Assembly: GCF_007896435.1 (NCBI RefSeq)
Contig: NZ_VCBL01000001.1
Span: 291,994 to 355,993 of the forward strand
Direction: 5' to 3'
Source: Rummeliibacillus suwonensis
GTDB taxonomy: Bacteria > Bacillota > Bacilli > Bacillales_A > Planococcaceae
DNA: 64,000 nt
The position numbers and the translations under genes were made by a program. Below, in pieces: positions 25,692-35,224 of the stretch (its first letter is position 1; every line of letters starts with the position of its first letter). The notes beneath the pieces were generated by a model, which ran no database searches, was not told where the DNA came from, and saw nothing but the letters and a program-made list of their open reading frames with translations.

Positions 25692-27020
25692 TTAACAACA
25701 GCCGCCAATGCCGCTATTACATACACCTGTTTCTGGGAGATTTAATTCCACATGCCTTGAACTATCGATATCACCAGTTAGGTAGGCAACGATTGAGCGA
25801 ACTTGTTCGTAACCTGTCGCCATTAAAAATGTAGGAGCTCGACCATAGCTTTTGGAACCTACCACATAGAAGTTTGATTCAGGTTGCCGTAATTCAGCTT
25901 CACCATGTGGTTTTACGGTTCCGCAGCTATGCTTATTTGGATCAATTAAAGGAGCCAGTGCAGATACACTCTCAGTAGTAGCAGCTATGTCAAAACGAAT
26001 TTCTGCATTGATTGAATAATCTGGACGATTGCCAGTGTTAACGATTAATCGATCAAAGCCTTTTAACGTATGAGCTTCGTTACATTTTGTACCGATAATT
26101 GAGATTTTATCTTCTTCTTTTTTCAAAGAGGAGATAAAGAAGGGTGTTACAACTTGGATTTTATCTTCTTCAACTAATTGCCGAATATGCGTTCCAAGAG
26201 ATCCACGTGCAATAAGTTCGTCTTTCTGCTCCCCACCATATGCCATTTCAATATGCTCTTTACGTAAAATCCATGTAATGTCAGTTGCTGACTCATCTTC
26301 TTTTAATGCAGCCAAATTTAATAAGGAATTAATGGCTGAATGACCACCGCCAATTACCGCTATTTTTTTATTTGCATAAAGAGAATGTTTTTTTTCTATA
26401 TTGGGTATATGGTAATCAATGTATAGCTGTAATGCCTTTTCACTAGGGAGCCATACACCATTTCCTTGTGCAGGATTTGGATTTCCCCAAGTACCTGTTG
26501 CATCTAATACAGCACGTGCTTCAAAAGATTTGATTCGGCCATCTACATTTACATAAAGTACAAACGGATTTTGACTGCGATTTTTTGATTTCATTTTATC
26601 ACTGAATTTGCGTGTAATTGCAATGATTTGATGGTTTGTATAGATAAAAGGCTTCAGTTCTTTTAATGCGGCCAAAGGTTTTAAATATGAATCAATTAGT
26701 TGGTTACCTGTTGGAATATCATCTGCATGTGGCTCTTGCCAATCCGTTTTTTGCAACATTTTTTTTGCAGCGGTATCCATGTTATATTTCCATGGGGAAA
26801 ATAATGTAACATGCCCCCATGTACGAATATTGGCCCCTACTTCCTTGCCTTTTTCCAATAGTATAAATGCTTGTTTTTTTGAGACTAGCTGTGCCGCTGC
26901 GGCTAAACCGACTGGACCAGCACCAATGATGGCTACAGGTAATGTGGATTCGGCAAATGTACAACAATTACTTGAAGGATCGCAACAGGCCGATTGGTTT
27001 AAAATTTTCAATGTTTTCAT
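25692..27020 (-). CDS. Cys-rich FAD/NAD(P)-dependent flavoprotein of the arsenic operon
   Basis: 442 residues from ATG 27020, which has AGGAGG 9 bases upstream. The ATG seven codons earlier has none. N-terminal ACCDPSSNCC is followed by an FAD motif VAIIGAGPVGLAAAAQLV (about 30-47) and an NAD(P) motif IAVIGGGHSAINSLLNL (about 216-232). The C terminus is GVCNSGIGGCC. The vicinal Cys pairs at both ends suggest As(III) or metal binding. It is a two-dinucleotide-fold monooxygenase or reductase (ArsO/ArsT-like by context); the reaction is not established. It lies last before the gap to arsN1. Confidence 0.75.
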   Translation of the reverse strand: MKTLKILNQSACCDPSSNCCTFAESTLPVAIIGAGPVGLAAAAQLVSKKQAFILLEKGKEVGANIRTWGHVTLFSPWKYNMDTAAKKMLQKTDWQEPHADDIPTGNQLIDSYLKPLAALKELKPFIYTNHQIIAITRKFSDKMKSKNRSQNPFVLYVNVDGRIKSFEARAVLDATGTWGNPNPAQGNGVWLPSEKALQLYIDYHIPNIEKKHSLYANKKIAVIGGGHSAINSLLNLAALKEDESATDITWILRKEHIEMAYGGEQKDELIARGSLGTHIRQLVEEDKIQVVTPFFISSLKKEEDKISIIGTKCNEAHTLKGFDRLIVNTGNRPDYSINAEIRFDIAATTESVSALAPLIDPNKHSCGTVKPHGEAELRQPESNFYVVGSKSYGRAPTFLMATGYEQVRSIVAYLTGDIDSSRHVELNLPETGVCNSGIGGCC

Positions 27021-27184
27021 GGGAAAATGCCTCCTATTCATAAGTATCTGCTTATATATATTTTAAAAAAATATTTGAAAATGGATTTTTAAGCAAATCA
27101 AGATGTTTCTGTAGCAGTCATCATCCTTGACTGTAATCAAATTAAGAATGTGAAAATTTAGTTTCTAAATAGTGTGCAAGTTTT

Positions 27185-27466
27185 TTAACAACAATGCGGT
27201 ACGTAGCCAATTAATAGTAAACCGATTTCGCCATTTTCTTCTTCAGCATGAATGGTTACTTCTTCTAACTCATTCTTTACGAGCGGATCAATCGCTAATG
27301 GAATACCGTCAATTGTTAGAACTTCATCAGTAGGATGTGCATCTTCTAAAACTATGCCTAGATTGATACTGCAGCATCCTTGTATTCCATAGAAACGAAG
27401 TGTTTTTACTTTAGATTTTTCCAGGACTTGTGATAAATACTTTTTTCCATCAGGTGAAATTTTCAT
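27185..27466 (-). CDS. HesB/IscA-like small Cys protein of the ars operon
   Basis: 93 residues. The fold pattern is HesB/IscA-like ([34 protein letters not shown], then [11 protein letters not shown]). Three-cysteine IscA spacing is not kept; instead there is CC at about 31-32 and a terminal CC. Its ATG overlaps the arsC stop (ATGA), so it is translationally coupled to arsC. A role in handling arsenite or thiols is an inference from the Cys pairs and the operon. Confidence 0.72.
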   Translation of the reverse strand: MKISPDGKKYLSQVLEKSKVKTLRFYGIQGCCSINLGIVLEDAHPTDEVLTIDGIPLAIDPLVKNELEEVTIHAEEENGEIGLLLIGYVPHCC

Positions 27467-27882
27467 TCGTCAAGCTCCCTTACAAACTGTTTTACACGTT
27501 TACCAATCGCATCTCGCACCTCCTGAAACACTTGCCATTTTTCCTGCTCGTTTCCCTGTGCTTTGGCAGGATCTTCAAAGCCCCAATGTTCGCGTTTGAC
27601 AGATGGTGGTGTCATAGGGCATTTATCCGCTGCATCACCACAAAGTGTGACAACGAGTGTAGCATGTTGCAATGCGTTTAGATCGATAACATCAGAAGTA
27701 TGGTGAGAAATATCGATGCCAATTTCTTGCATGGCTTTAATAGCATTTGGATTTACGCCATGTGCCTCAATACCAGCGCTCTTAACAGTCCAATCGGAAG
27801 GGAGCAGTTTTTCTGCCCATCCTTCTGCCATCTGGCTACGGCATGAGTTTCCTGTGCATAGAAAATACAATGTTTTTGTCAT
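27463..27882 (-). CDS. arsC: Arsenate reductase, thioredoxin-coupled
   Basis: 139 residues from ATG 27882 (AAGGAG upstream). The longer frame begins inside acr3. It has the low-molecular-weight phosphatase-like loop CTGNSCRS with C9 and C14, then C81 and C88 in [11 protein letters not shown]. These match the four redox cysteines (10, 15, 82, 89) of B. subtilis ArsC shifted by one. It reduces As(V) to As(III), passing the disulfide to thioredoxin. It follows acr3 after 11 bases. Confidence 0.96.
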   Translation of the reverse strand: MTKTLYFLCTGNSCRSQMAEGWAEKLLPSDWTVKSAGIEAHGVNPNAIKAMQEIGIDISHHTSDVIDLNALQHATLVVTLCGDAADKCPMTPPSVKREHWGFEDPAKAQGNEQEKWQVFQEVRDAIGKRVKQFVRELDE

Positions 27883-27893
27883 GAGAAGACTCC

Positions 27894-28949
27894 TTATAAT
27901 TTGATGGTTTGAAAATATTTTTTCTGCCATTTTAGTGCAACACGAACAAGTCCGATTAATACGGGTACTTCAACAAGTGGTCCAATAACCGCGGCGAATG
28001 CCTCGCCACTATGAATACCAAATACAGCGACGGCTACAGCGATGGCTAGCTCGAAATTATTGCTTGCAGCTGTAAAGGATAAAGCAGCTGTAACAGGATA
28101 GCTCGCACCTACTTTACGTGAGGCAAAGAAAGAAATGACAAACATGATGAAGAAATAGATCAACAAAGGTAATGCGATACGAAGCGCGTCAAATGGTAAT
28201 TCTATGATTTGATCGCCTTTTAATGAAAACATCATCACGATCGTAAAGAGAAGCGCCACTAACGTTAATGGTGAAATTTTCGGAATAAATCGTTCTTGAT
28301 ACCATTTCACACCCTTTAATCGGATACCAATCATACGTGTTAAAATTCCTGCAATAAATGGAATTCCCAAATAGGTCAAGACACTTTTCGTAATTTCCCA
28401 CATAGAAATGGATATGGATAAATTCTCTAAGCCAAACCATCCGGGCATGATATTTAAAAAGAAATAGGCAAATACAGAATAGAATAAGATTTGAAAGATC
28501 GAATTGAAGGCAACCAACCCAGCTACGTACTCGGCATCACCTCGTGCTAAATCATTCCATACAATAACCATCGCGATGCAGCGGGCAAGACCTATCAGTA
28601 TTAAGCCAGCCATATATTCTGGATAATTGTGAAGAAAGAGAATAGCTAGGAAGAACATTAAAAAGGGTCCTAATAACCAATTTTGGATAAGAGATAGTAA
28701 TAATACTTTCCAATCTTTAAAGACACGCCACATTTCCTCATATTTCACCTTTGCTAGAGGGGGATAGAGCATAACAATCAAACCAATAGCAATGGGTATA
28801 GATGTTGTGCCAACAGATAAAGCATCTAAAGTATCTTTCAAATGAGGCGCGCCCACACTTAGTAAAATTCCTAGCCCCATTGCAAGGAAAATCCAAAGTG
28901 TCAAATAACGATCTAAAAAAGATAACTGTTTTGTTAAGGATTTTTCCAT
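27894..28949 (-). CDS. acr3: Arsenite efflux transporter Acr3
   Basis: 351 residues from ATG 28949, whose A is shared with the arsR stop TAA (TAATG), so the two are coupled. Ten hydrophobic segments. Acr3/BASS signatures include [15 protein letters not shown] near 67, [20 protein letters not shown] near 125 with the conserved Cys, and [18 protein letters not shown] near 294. It exports As(III) (or Sb) using the proton gradient. Confidence 0.95.
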   Translation of the reverse strand: MEKSLTKQLSFLDRYLTLWIFLAMGLGILLSVGAPHLKDTLDALSVGTTSIPIAIGLIVMLYPPLAKVKYEEMWRVFKDWKVLLLSLIQNWLLGPFLMFFLAILFLHNYPEYMAGLILIGLARCIAMVIVWNDLARGDAEYVAGLVAFNSIFQILFYSVFAYFFLNIMPGWFGLENLSISISMWEITKSVLTYLGIPFIAGILTRMIGIRLKGVKWYQERFIPKISPLTLVALLFTIVMMFSLKGDQIIELPFDALRIALPLLIYFFIMFVISFFASRKVGASYPVTAALSFTAASNNFELAIAVAVAVFGIHSGEAFAAVIGPLVEVPVLIGLVRVALKWQKKYFQTIKL

Positions 28950-29272
28950 TATTGATGACCTTCTTCTGAGCAGCAAGAGGGCCCGCAATGATGAATGGAT
29001 ATGGGTTCCAACGTATTAAGAATACTTTGAATATAAGGAGACTGCTTTTCATTTAGTCGGTAATGCTTCCAAGTACCCTTTTTTCTTTCCAAAATAATGC
29101 CAGCTTCTTTTAGCTTTCGTAATTGCTGACTAACTGCTGGTTGTGAAACTTCTAATATATCTACTAAATCACATACACAAACTTCGCCTTGCTTTAAACA
29201 AGCCAAAAGCTTTAAGCGGTTCGTATCACTAACAGCCTTTAGCTGCTTTTCCATGTTTAACAACGAATCCAT
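28949..29272 (-). CDS. arsR: ArsR arsenic-responsive repressor
   Basis: 107 residues. ArsR/SmtB winged helix with the metal site VCVCDLVD (about 31-38) at the start of the alpha-3 helix and recognition helix [17 protein letters not shown]. The C terminus carries extra Cys residues ([10 protein letters not shown]) that could also bind As(III). AAGGAG precedes ATG 29272. It is the first gene of the arsR-acr3-arsC-hesB-like operon and probably autoregulated through the AT-rich dyads in the promoter. Confidence 0.95.
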   Translation of the reverse strand: MDSLLNMEKQLKAVSDTNRLKLLACLKQGEVCVCDLVDILEVSQPAVSQQLRKLKEAGIILERKKGTWKHYRLNEKQSPYIQSILNTLEPISIHHCGPSCCSEEGHQ

Positions 29273-29292
29273 GAGAACGCTCCTTTTATATA

Positions 29293-29337
29293 ATTATTTT
29301 ATTATATAACTATATACTTATATATAGAAGATGGCAA
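29293..29337 (-). promoter_or_regulatory. ars operon promoter and ArsR operator region
   Basis: Reading the minus strand, TTGCCA (29332-29337), 17 bases, TATAGT. Overlapping TATATAA/TTATATA dyads cover the -10 and the start region, as is usual for ArsR operators. Confidence 0.6.
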
Positions 29338-29365
29338 CAGATAAATTAACGTCGTTGTTATTTAT

Positions 29366-29490
29366 TTCGTATTAACAGGCAGTAAGGCCCCCCCACACTC
29401 ACTACAAGATGTTGGGGGAGCTACCTGTAAAAGTTCGATTGGTTCAATTACAATCCCTGTATGAGATCCCACTAGGTGAGGGTTTATTTT
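29366..29490 (+). repeat. Family A repeat, short form, degraded (A9)
   Basis: AACAGGCAGTAAGG at the left, then CCCCCCAC pairing with a TTGGGGGAG arm, then AAAAGTTCGATTGGTTCAA. The right hairpin is mostly lost. Confidence 0.6.
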
Positions 29491-29519
29491 GAGACAGGTG
29501 TGCGGCTTAAGAGAAAATC

Positions 29520-29557
29520 AGAGTGAAATTGGATAATCAACGCGGCTGATTTTTATT
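29520..29557 (+). repeat. Family B 3'-end fragment (B4)
   Basis: AAATTGGATAATCAACGCGG, then CTGATTT, matches the right terminus of the family B elements. Confidence 0.5.
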
Positions 29558-29661
29558 ATTACTTTAATTTTTAAGCTCACACGTAAGCTGATTTATCAAT
29601 TACGTAATGGCTGAAATTTTTAAGACAGATGATATGCGCGATTTTAAGATGAAAGGAATCT

Positions 29662-30702
29662 TTAATTAGCAACATCCGCATCTGTAGTGAAGGCACTTTT
29701 ATCTTTCAATTTAAGTATACTCCGTAAATTTTCACTTACTTGTTGCAAACTGCTCTGTTGTGGGATAAAGTATGAGCCGCCATCTACAGTTTGATCGGCT
29801 CCATCAATTTCAAGTGTACTGATAGATGGGTTTTTTAACTTTGAGTATTGTTTTTGCAATGCAAAAATATCCTTTGCACTTAAATCTGTTTCTACATTTT
29901 TACCGAGAATATCTGATATTTGCCCAACTTTAAAAATCGTTTTGGCAGACATGGCTTGATCAATTACCGCTTTTAAAAATTGTCTTTGTCTTTCATCTCT
30001 AGAATACGTGGCATTCACGTCTCTTTTTCGCATACGTACGAAAGCAAGAGATTCCTCCCCATTTAGAAGAGTTTTTCCCTTTTTGAATTCTATTTTGGAA
30101 TTATCATAGATATTTTTTTCCCAAAAACCCTCTTTGACATCAATTGTGACACCACCTAAGGTATTAACAATATCGCGAAGTCCATCGAAATTTACTGCAA
30201 CAAAATGATCGATTGGGATATTAAGGAGCTTTTCGACTGTTTCTATTTGTAGTTTGACAGCCCCATAGCCTGTGATATCTCCATAGGTATAAGCAGCGTT
30301 TATTTTATGGATACCAGAGTATTCTCCAGCATTTTCAATACGAACTCTTGTATCCCTAGGTATGGTGACTAAATGGATTTGCTTGGAATTAGGATCTAGC
30401 GTAATGACTATTTGGGTATCTGCTCTACCGCTATCTGTATCTTTGGCATAATCTTCAACCCCTATTAACAAAATAGAAATAGGGTCTTTACTAAATGTGA
30501 TATTATTTTCCCTTAACTCAGATTTATCCCCCTTCCTACCTAAGTCTACCGTTGAATGATCCAAGGCGCTTTTCACCTGTACAAAGGTATAGATCCCATA
30601 ACTAGATGCAAGTAAAACAATTATTATAGTCGATAATAAAAACCATTTTAGAATTCTTTTTTTAGGTTTCTCTTTTGTTATTTTAGTTCTATGTTTTCTC
30701 AT
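29662..30702 (-). CDS. LytR-CpsA-Psr (LCP) family cell-wall ligase
   Basis: 346 residues from ATG 30702 (GAGAGGAT upstream). A basic N terminus and one membrane helix (WFLLSTIIIVLLASSYGI) are followed by an extracellular LCP domain. Domain markers are ISILLIGVEDY, SGRADTQIVITLDP, IPRDTRVRI (catalytic Arg/Asp region), HKINAAYTYG and FVRMRKRDVNATYSRDERQR. LCP enzymes attach undecaprenyl-linked polymers such as teichoic acids to peptidoglycan. The gene is alone, and no polymer locus is nearby. Confidence 0.92.
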   Translation of the reverse strand: MRKHRTKITKEKPKKRILKWFLLSTIIIVLLASSYGIYTFVQVKSALDHSTVDLGRKGDKSELRENNITFSKDPISILLIGVEDYAKDTDSGRADTQIVITLDPNSKQIHLVTIPRDTRVRIENAGEYSGIHKINAAYTYGDITGYGAVKLQIETVEKLLNIPIDHFVAVNFDGLRDIVNTLGGVTIDVKEGFWEKNIYDNSKIEFKKGKTLLNGEESLAFVRMRKRDVNATYSRDERQRQFLKAVIDQAMSAKTIFKVGQISDILGKNVETDLSAKDIFALQKQYSKLKNPSISTLEIDGADQTVDGGSYFIPQQSSLQQVSENLRSILKLKDKSAFTTDADVAN

Positions 30703-30894
30703 AGTATGATCCTCTCTCGAATGAGCTGAAAATAATGTAAAAGATTCATTTAAAAAATATAAACTGAATAAAATAGAAGCCCTTTTTAAATCCAAACGTC
30801 TTTTAGAGGTAATATTTGCTGGTATAAATGAAGTCTATCAATCTTCATAGATCGCTAAATAAAGTCATAGCTATGACCTGACCAATCTTCATCT

Positions 30895-31082
30895 GAAATA
30901 AATTAGTTTGAATCTTTTTTGGGCTATTTTTCAAAATAATATTTCATAAATTTATATGATACATGACGCCAATAATGTGCCCATTGTTCCAACAATAAAA
31001 CTTTTGCAAATAAAAGCATAGCTAAGCCTTTTTTTGCATATTTTAATAGCTTTCAAAAGTGCATTTCTTTTGTTTAACAAGA
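30895..31082 (-). pseudogene. Unknown small-peptide remnant, D1 (homologous to D2)
   Basis: On the minus strand a frame from a TTG near 31080 reads LLNKRNALLKAIKICKKRL, then SYAFICKSFIVGTMGTLLAS, before stopping. Its DNA and protein match segment D2 (35225-35400; ILKTIGAYRKDLRRIFIC, EDFAIGTLGRTIAV). It lacks a good ribosome site, and the alignment loses frame near 30966. The family is unknown. Confidence 0.4.
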
Positions 31083-31083
31083 T

Positions 31084-31239
31084 TTATCCCACGTTAACAG
31101 ACGGTAAGGCCCCCACCTCAAGGTTTTAGAGAGAAACAAACGAAGAAAGATAGGTGGGGGAACAACTGCCGCATGCGACCGATTGGTATAGCTAACCATG
31201 GGGGATGAAGAACCCCCACTGATGGAGTTTCACTTTATT
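31084..31239 (+). repeat. Family A repeat, short form (A10)
   Basis: ATCCCACGTTAACAG at the left and GGAGTTTCACTTTAT at the right. The inner stem is CCCCCACCT/AGGTGGGGG, a paired change from CCCCCATCT/AGATGGGGG in A12. Confidence 0.85.
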
Positions 31240-31383
31240 TAAGAAATGATTTCCAATCATGATGGGAGAAAATTAGAGAGGCTAGGATAGCAGTCTATAA
31301 TACAAGGGAAAGAGAGAAGAGGGATTCTAGTAATGATTTGTCTTATGGGAGAGTGAGTATTGTTTTATCGATAGAACGATGAA

Positions 31384-31413
31384 AAGACAGCTGTTCAGCT
31401 GCCTTTTTTCTTT
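31384..31413 (+). terminator. Terminator with no recognisable upstream gene
   Basis: GACAGCTG pairs with CAGCTGCC across two bases, followed by TTTTTTC. The 140 bases upstream encode no protein I recognise. It may end a lost gene or a small RNA. Confidence 0.7.
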
Positions 31414-31812
31414 TTATATTTTTTTTGCTAGCCGTCCTTTTTTGACGTCTCAGTGTATAAATGGCATCGTAAAAGAAATCAGCACATAATGTAAAATGCG
31501 GTTCAGCATAAATGACGCAAGCGTTTGTCCTGCTTGTCTACACTATTAAAAGTAGTCCATAATCGTGTCAATATTAAATAAAAAGACACTGGAAGATAAA
31601 AATTTCAACCCTTTTAGATCAATTCAGCGACTTTGCTCTGCTTGTTAACAGTTTAAATATGGAAAAAGAGGTGTTGCCGTGAAATTCTACTGGTATAGCT
31701 GCTGAATCGATTTTCGAGAATTTGATGAAATTGAATTTATCTCTTTATTATGAGATAAATCGAAAGATAGTGCCACAAATTCATTATAAAAGGATCTATC
31801 TTTACACAAGTG
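31414..31812. other. Gene-free stretch
   Basis: Stops occur in all frames. Short stretches near 31515-31545 resemble part of D2 on the minus strand (AGGACAAACGCTTGCGTCATT against AGGACAATCGCTGTCATT). Nothing else is supported. Confidence 0.35.
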
Positions 31813-31929
31813 ATGATTCAAATTGAAAACTTACGCTACTTTTACAAGAAGCCTCATCCAAAACCTGCAATCAGTGAAATTCAGTTCATCAGAGATGAAG
31901 CAAAATGTGTTAAGTTTTTTCGCCTATAA
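31813..31929 (+). pseudogene. N-terminal remnant of an ABC transporter ATPase
   Basis: A 38-codon frame from ATG 31813 reads MIQIENLRYFYKKPHPKPAI, then SEIQF, then diverges and stops before any Walker A motif. The opening matches ABC-2-type export ATPases (ENL.Y.Y....AI..I.F) up to the point where a GEI.G..GPSGAGKS segment would be expected. It is a truncated fossil in a 2-kb stretch without genes. The assignment rests on about 25 residues. Confidence 0.4.
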
Positions 31930-32092
31930 ACTTAACGAATTAGCTTGAATAGATCATTACCTAGAGTTACAAGTAGAGTAGTTTATGATGAATCGTCTTC
32001 ATATGAACCACTGTGTAAAAAAATTTATCTTCTCAATGTAAATTTCTTCACATCCCTATTGTAACAACTAAAGCCTTAGGAAAACGATTTTA

Positions 32093-32177
32093 GTCGTAAA
32101 TTGCAATAAATTGATCTTAAACGTCAAATTGCTATCATACCGATGACGATTATGATGAAAAATCTAACGTTTATGAT
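32093..32177 (+). promoter_or_regulatory. LytTR/AgrA-type binding site, copy C2
   Basis: GACGATTAT (32145) and AACGTTTAT (32166) start 21 bp apart. The inverted partner ATCTTAAACGTC is at 32114 and a weaker inverted half (TCGTAAA) at 32094. The layout matches C1 and C3 to within one base. A possible -10, TAGAAT, lies at 32204-32209, 38 bp past the last repeat. The next gene on the + strand is secDF, 500 bp away. Confidence 0.55.
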
Positions 32178-32674
32178 ATGACGGAGTGGGATGATTTAAT
32201 TTTTAGAATAATTTTCTAACAAAAGATGTTTTACTTTCTTAAATAATTGTTCTATACAGTTTCTAGGACTCGCTTCTCCTAAAAATCCTTAAAAATTTAA
32301 TTTCAATAAGCACTATATAGAAGCGGAGTATATGCATTTTTGATAAGTCGAGTAACCTCTGTTTCAAACAAAACTGGTGTTAAAAAAAGAGTATTTCTAC
32401 GCTTCTATTCAGATAAAACTCTCTTTTTCAAGTGTCCTAACTACAGGTACCATTTTAATGTTCACCCTATTTGTTTTTTAATCAGCACGTACAGCTGAAG
32501 AGTTTGTAGTATATTTATTGTAAAATTCTAACATTGTTTGACATAAAAGAAAAGCTACTTCATAATAAATCTATTATGTAGAAACTGGAAAACAAGACAT
32601 ATATCTATATTCAAACATAATATAAAAATTATTTTATATTATGTTGAAGCACTTTTTTGAGGAGGATTTTTTGA
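32178..32674. other. Gene-free stretch before secDF
   Basis: It contains an imperfect hairpin near 32383-32430 (AAAGAGTATTTCT facing AGATAAAACTCTCTTT, then TTC) that could be a weak terminator. Otherwise AT-rich with no frame. GAGGAGG at its end serves secDF. Confidence 0.4.
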
Positions 32675-34951
32675 ATGAAGTTAAAAAGCCGAATCGCAGT
32701 TTTTTTCTTGATCATACTTGCTTTATTTGCATCAATGGGCATGACGATTACCGGAATCTTAAAAGATATTAATCTAGGTCTCGATTTACAAGGTGGCTTT
32801 GAGGTTTTGTATGAAGTACAACCACTAAAAGAAGGTGGACATGTAACGGAAGAGGATGTAAAAGCAACTAAAGATGCGATCGAAAGACGTATTAATGTTT
32901 TAGGGGTATCTGAACCAAGCATTAATATTGAAGGAAAGAATCGTATCCGTGTACAACTTGCAGGTGTTAAAAACCAAAACCAAGCACGTGAGGTTTTATC
33001 AAATCAAGCAAATCTAACATTTCGTGATTACAATGATCAGTTATTACTAAATGGTAAAGACTTAAAACAGGGTGGAGCAAAAGCTGGATTTGATGAACAA
33101 AATAAACCGATGGTAACATTAACACTAAAAGATGCAGACAAATTTGCGAAAATTACATCAAAGCTATCTCAACGTCCCTCTCCTGAAAATATAATGGTCA
33201 TTTGGTTAGACTATCAAAAAGGAGACTCATACATAAAAGAGGCACAAAAAGAAAAACCAGCTTATGCCTCAGCAGCAACGGTTGACCAAACATTGAACAC
33301 AACGGACGTTCAAATTACAGGTAACTTCACTGTCCAAGAAACGAAGGATTTGGCAGGTATTTTAAATGCCGGCGCACTTCCAGCAAAACTGGTTGAAGTT
33401 TACTCCACTTCTGTTGGTGCACAATTTGGCGATGACGCGTTAAAAGCAACGGTATTTGCGAGTATCATTGGTGTTGCGGCAATTTTTATCTTCATGTTAG
33501 CAGTTTATCGATTACCAGGTTTAATCGCTGATATCACATTAACCGTATTCACATTTATCGTGTTGTGGATTTTTGAGATGATCCATGCGGTCTTAACGCT
33601 TCCTGGTATTGCAGCACTTGTTCTTGGGATTGGGATGGCTGTAGACGCCAACATTTTAATGTACGAGCGAATCAAAGAAGAATTACGCGTTGGTAAGTCA
33701 TCGAAAGTGGCTTTTAAAGCTGGTTCAAAATCTTCATTCACAGCTATTTTTGATGCGAACATTACAACACTTTTAGCCGCGGCTGTTTTATTCCATTTTG
33801 GTACAAGTAATGTAAGAGGATTTGCTACAACATTAATCATCAGTGTCATCGTAACATTTGTAACAGCTATTTGGGGGACACGTATTCTATTAGGCTTGCT
33901 CGTTAATTCAGGCTACTTGGATAACAGACCTTGGTTATTTGGTGTCAACAATAAACGCATTCACAAACTATCAGAAGGTATCGATACGCTCGATTTAAAA
34001 ACAAAGTTTGACCGTTTTGATTTCGTCCACAGCCGTAATAAATTCTTCACATTATCAGCTGTCTTGATTTTAGCGGGCATGATTATTTTAGGTATTTTCA
34101 AGCTAAACCTGGGTGTGGATTTTACAAGTGGTTCACGTGTTGAAGTACAGACCAATCAAACATTAACGTCTCAAGAAGTTGAAAAAACAGTTATAAGAGA
34201 TGGATACTCACCAAAAGATATTTCAATTGCTGGTGAGAAATCAGAAACGGCTGTATTACGTTTTACAGATAACTTCTCAAAAGACCAAGTAAAAGATTTT
34301 AAAGCACAAATGCAAAAAGAATACGGTGAAGATATACAAATCGCAGTCAGCACAGTATCCTCAACCGTTGGTAAGGAACTCGCAAAAAATGCGATTTATG
34401 CATTATTGATTGCAGCGCTTGGTATCATTATCTATGTGGCAGTTCGTTTCGAATGGCGCATGGGTGTTGGAACGATTGTGTCATTACTCCATGATGTATT
34501 CTTTATGGTAGCTATCTTCAGTTTATTCCGTATTGAAGTGGATATCACGTTTATTGCTGCAGTACTGACGATTGTCGGCTATTCTATCAACGATACGATT
34601 GTTACATTTGACCGTATTCGCGAGAATCTTCATCGTAGCGGCATCATCAAAAACAAAGAGGATTTAGCGAATATCGTTAATAAATCCCTACGTCAAACAC
34701 TTGGACGTTCTGTTAATACAGTCGTTACGGTATTAGTTGTCGTAATTGCATTAATGTTTTTTGGTGCATCAGCAATTCAAACATTCTCATTGGCGTTACT
34801 AATCGGCTTAGTTACTGGTGTTTATTCGTCTATTTATATTGCCGCTCAAGTTTGGTACGTACTTAAAGTGCGCCAAATGAAAAAACAAAAAGGTAAACTA
34901 GATGTAGGTAAAAAAGAGCGCAAATGGGGTTCAGACGATCCAGTCGTTTAA
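32675..34951 (+). CDS. secDF: SecDF fused protein-translocation subunit
   Basis: 758 residues, a SecD-SecF fusion as in Bacillus (737 aa in B. subtilis). The SecD half has helix 1 then NLGLDLQGGFEVLYEV (D1 motif, about 31-46), a large extracytoplasmic domain, and LPGIAALVLGIGMAVDANIL (D4, about 309-328). The SecF half begins near residue 440, with LNLGVDFTSGSRVEVQ (F1) and VGYSINDTIVTFDRIREN (F4, about 638-655). It uses the proton-motive force to aid Sec export. GAGGAGG precedes the ATG. It is monocistronic with a strong terminator. Confidence 0.96.
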   Translation: MKLKSRIAVFFLIILALFASMGMTITGILKDINLGLDLQGGFEVLYEVQPLKEGGHVTEEDVKATKDAIERRINVLGVSEPSINIEGKNRIRVQLAGVKNQNQAREVLSNQANLTFRDYNDQLLLNGKDLKQGGAKAGFDEQNKPMVTLTLKDADKFAKITSKLSQRPSPENIMVIWLDYQKGDSYIKEAQKEKPAYASAATVDQTLNTTDVQITGNFTVQETKDLAGILNAGALPAKLVEVYSTSVGAQFGDDALKATVFASIIGVAAIFIFMLAVYRLPGLIADITLTVFTFIVLWIFEMIHAVLTLPGIAALVLGIGMAVDANILMYERIKEELRVGKSSKVAFKAGSKSSFTAIFDANITTLLAAAVLFHFGTSNVRGFATTLIISVIVTFVTAIWGTRILLGLLVNSGYLDNRPWLFGVNNKRIHKLSEGIDTLDLKTKFDRFDFVHSRNKFFTLSAVLILAGMIILGIFKLNLGVDFTSGSRVEVQTNQTLTSQEVEKTVIRDGYSPKDISIAGEKSETAVLRFTDNFSKDQVKDFKAQMQKEYGEDIQIAVSTVSSTVGKELAKNAIYALLIAALGIIIYVAVRFEWRMGVGTIVSLLHDVFFMVAIFSLFRIEVDITFIAAVLTIVGYSINDTIVTFDRIRENLHRSGIIKNKEDLANIVNKSLRQTLGRSVNTVVTVLVVVIALMFFGASAIQTFSLALLIGLVTGVYSSIYIAAQVWYVLKVRQMKKQKGKLDVGKKERKWGSDDPVV

Positions 34952-35018
34952 AATATAGGGTGAACACCTATTTCTAATTCATTTTCTAGCGCTGTATAAG
35001 TAAGTCTAGATCTATCAT

Positions 35019-35082
35019 ACCTCCTAATCATTTACTTGTTATGTAATCACCACAGCAAGATTCAATGATTAGGAGGTTTTTA
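35019..35082 (+). terminator. Terminator after secDF
   Basis: ACCTCCTAATCATT (35019-35032) pairs perfectly with AATGATTAGGAGGT (35064-35077), followed by TTTT. Confidence 0.9.
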
Positions 35083-35224
35083 ATGTCAACAACATTCCTT
35101 CTATTTGTATCTTAAAGGATTCAAAATGACTTTTTTAGAAACGATTTTTGCCGATATAAACGACGCGATGAAAAAAAGCCACTTAATAAAATCTTAGTTA
35201 CAGCTTGATAAAGTTCCATTTGGA

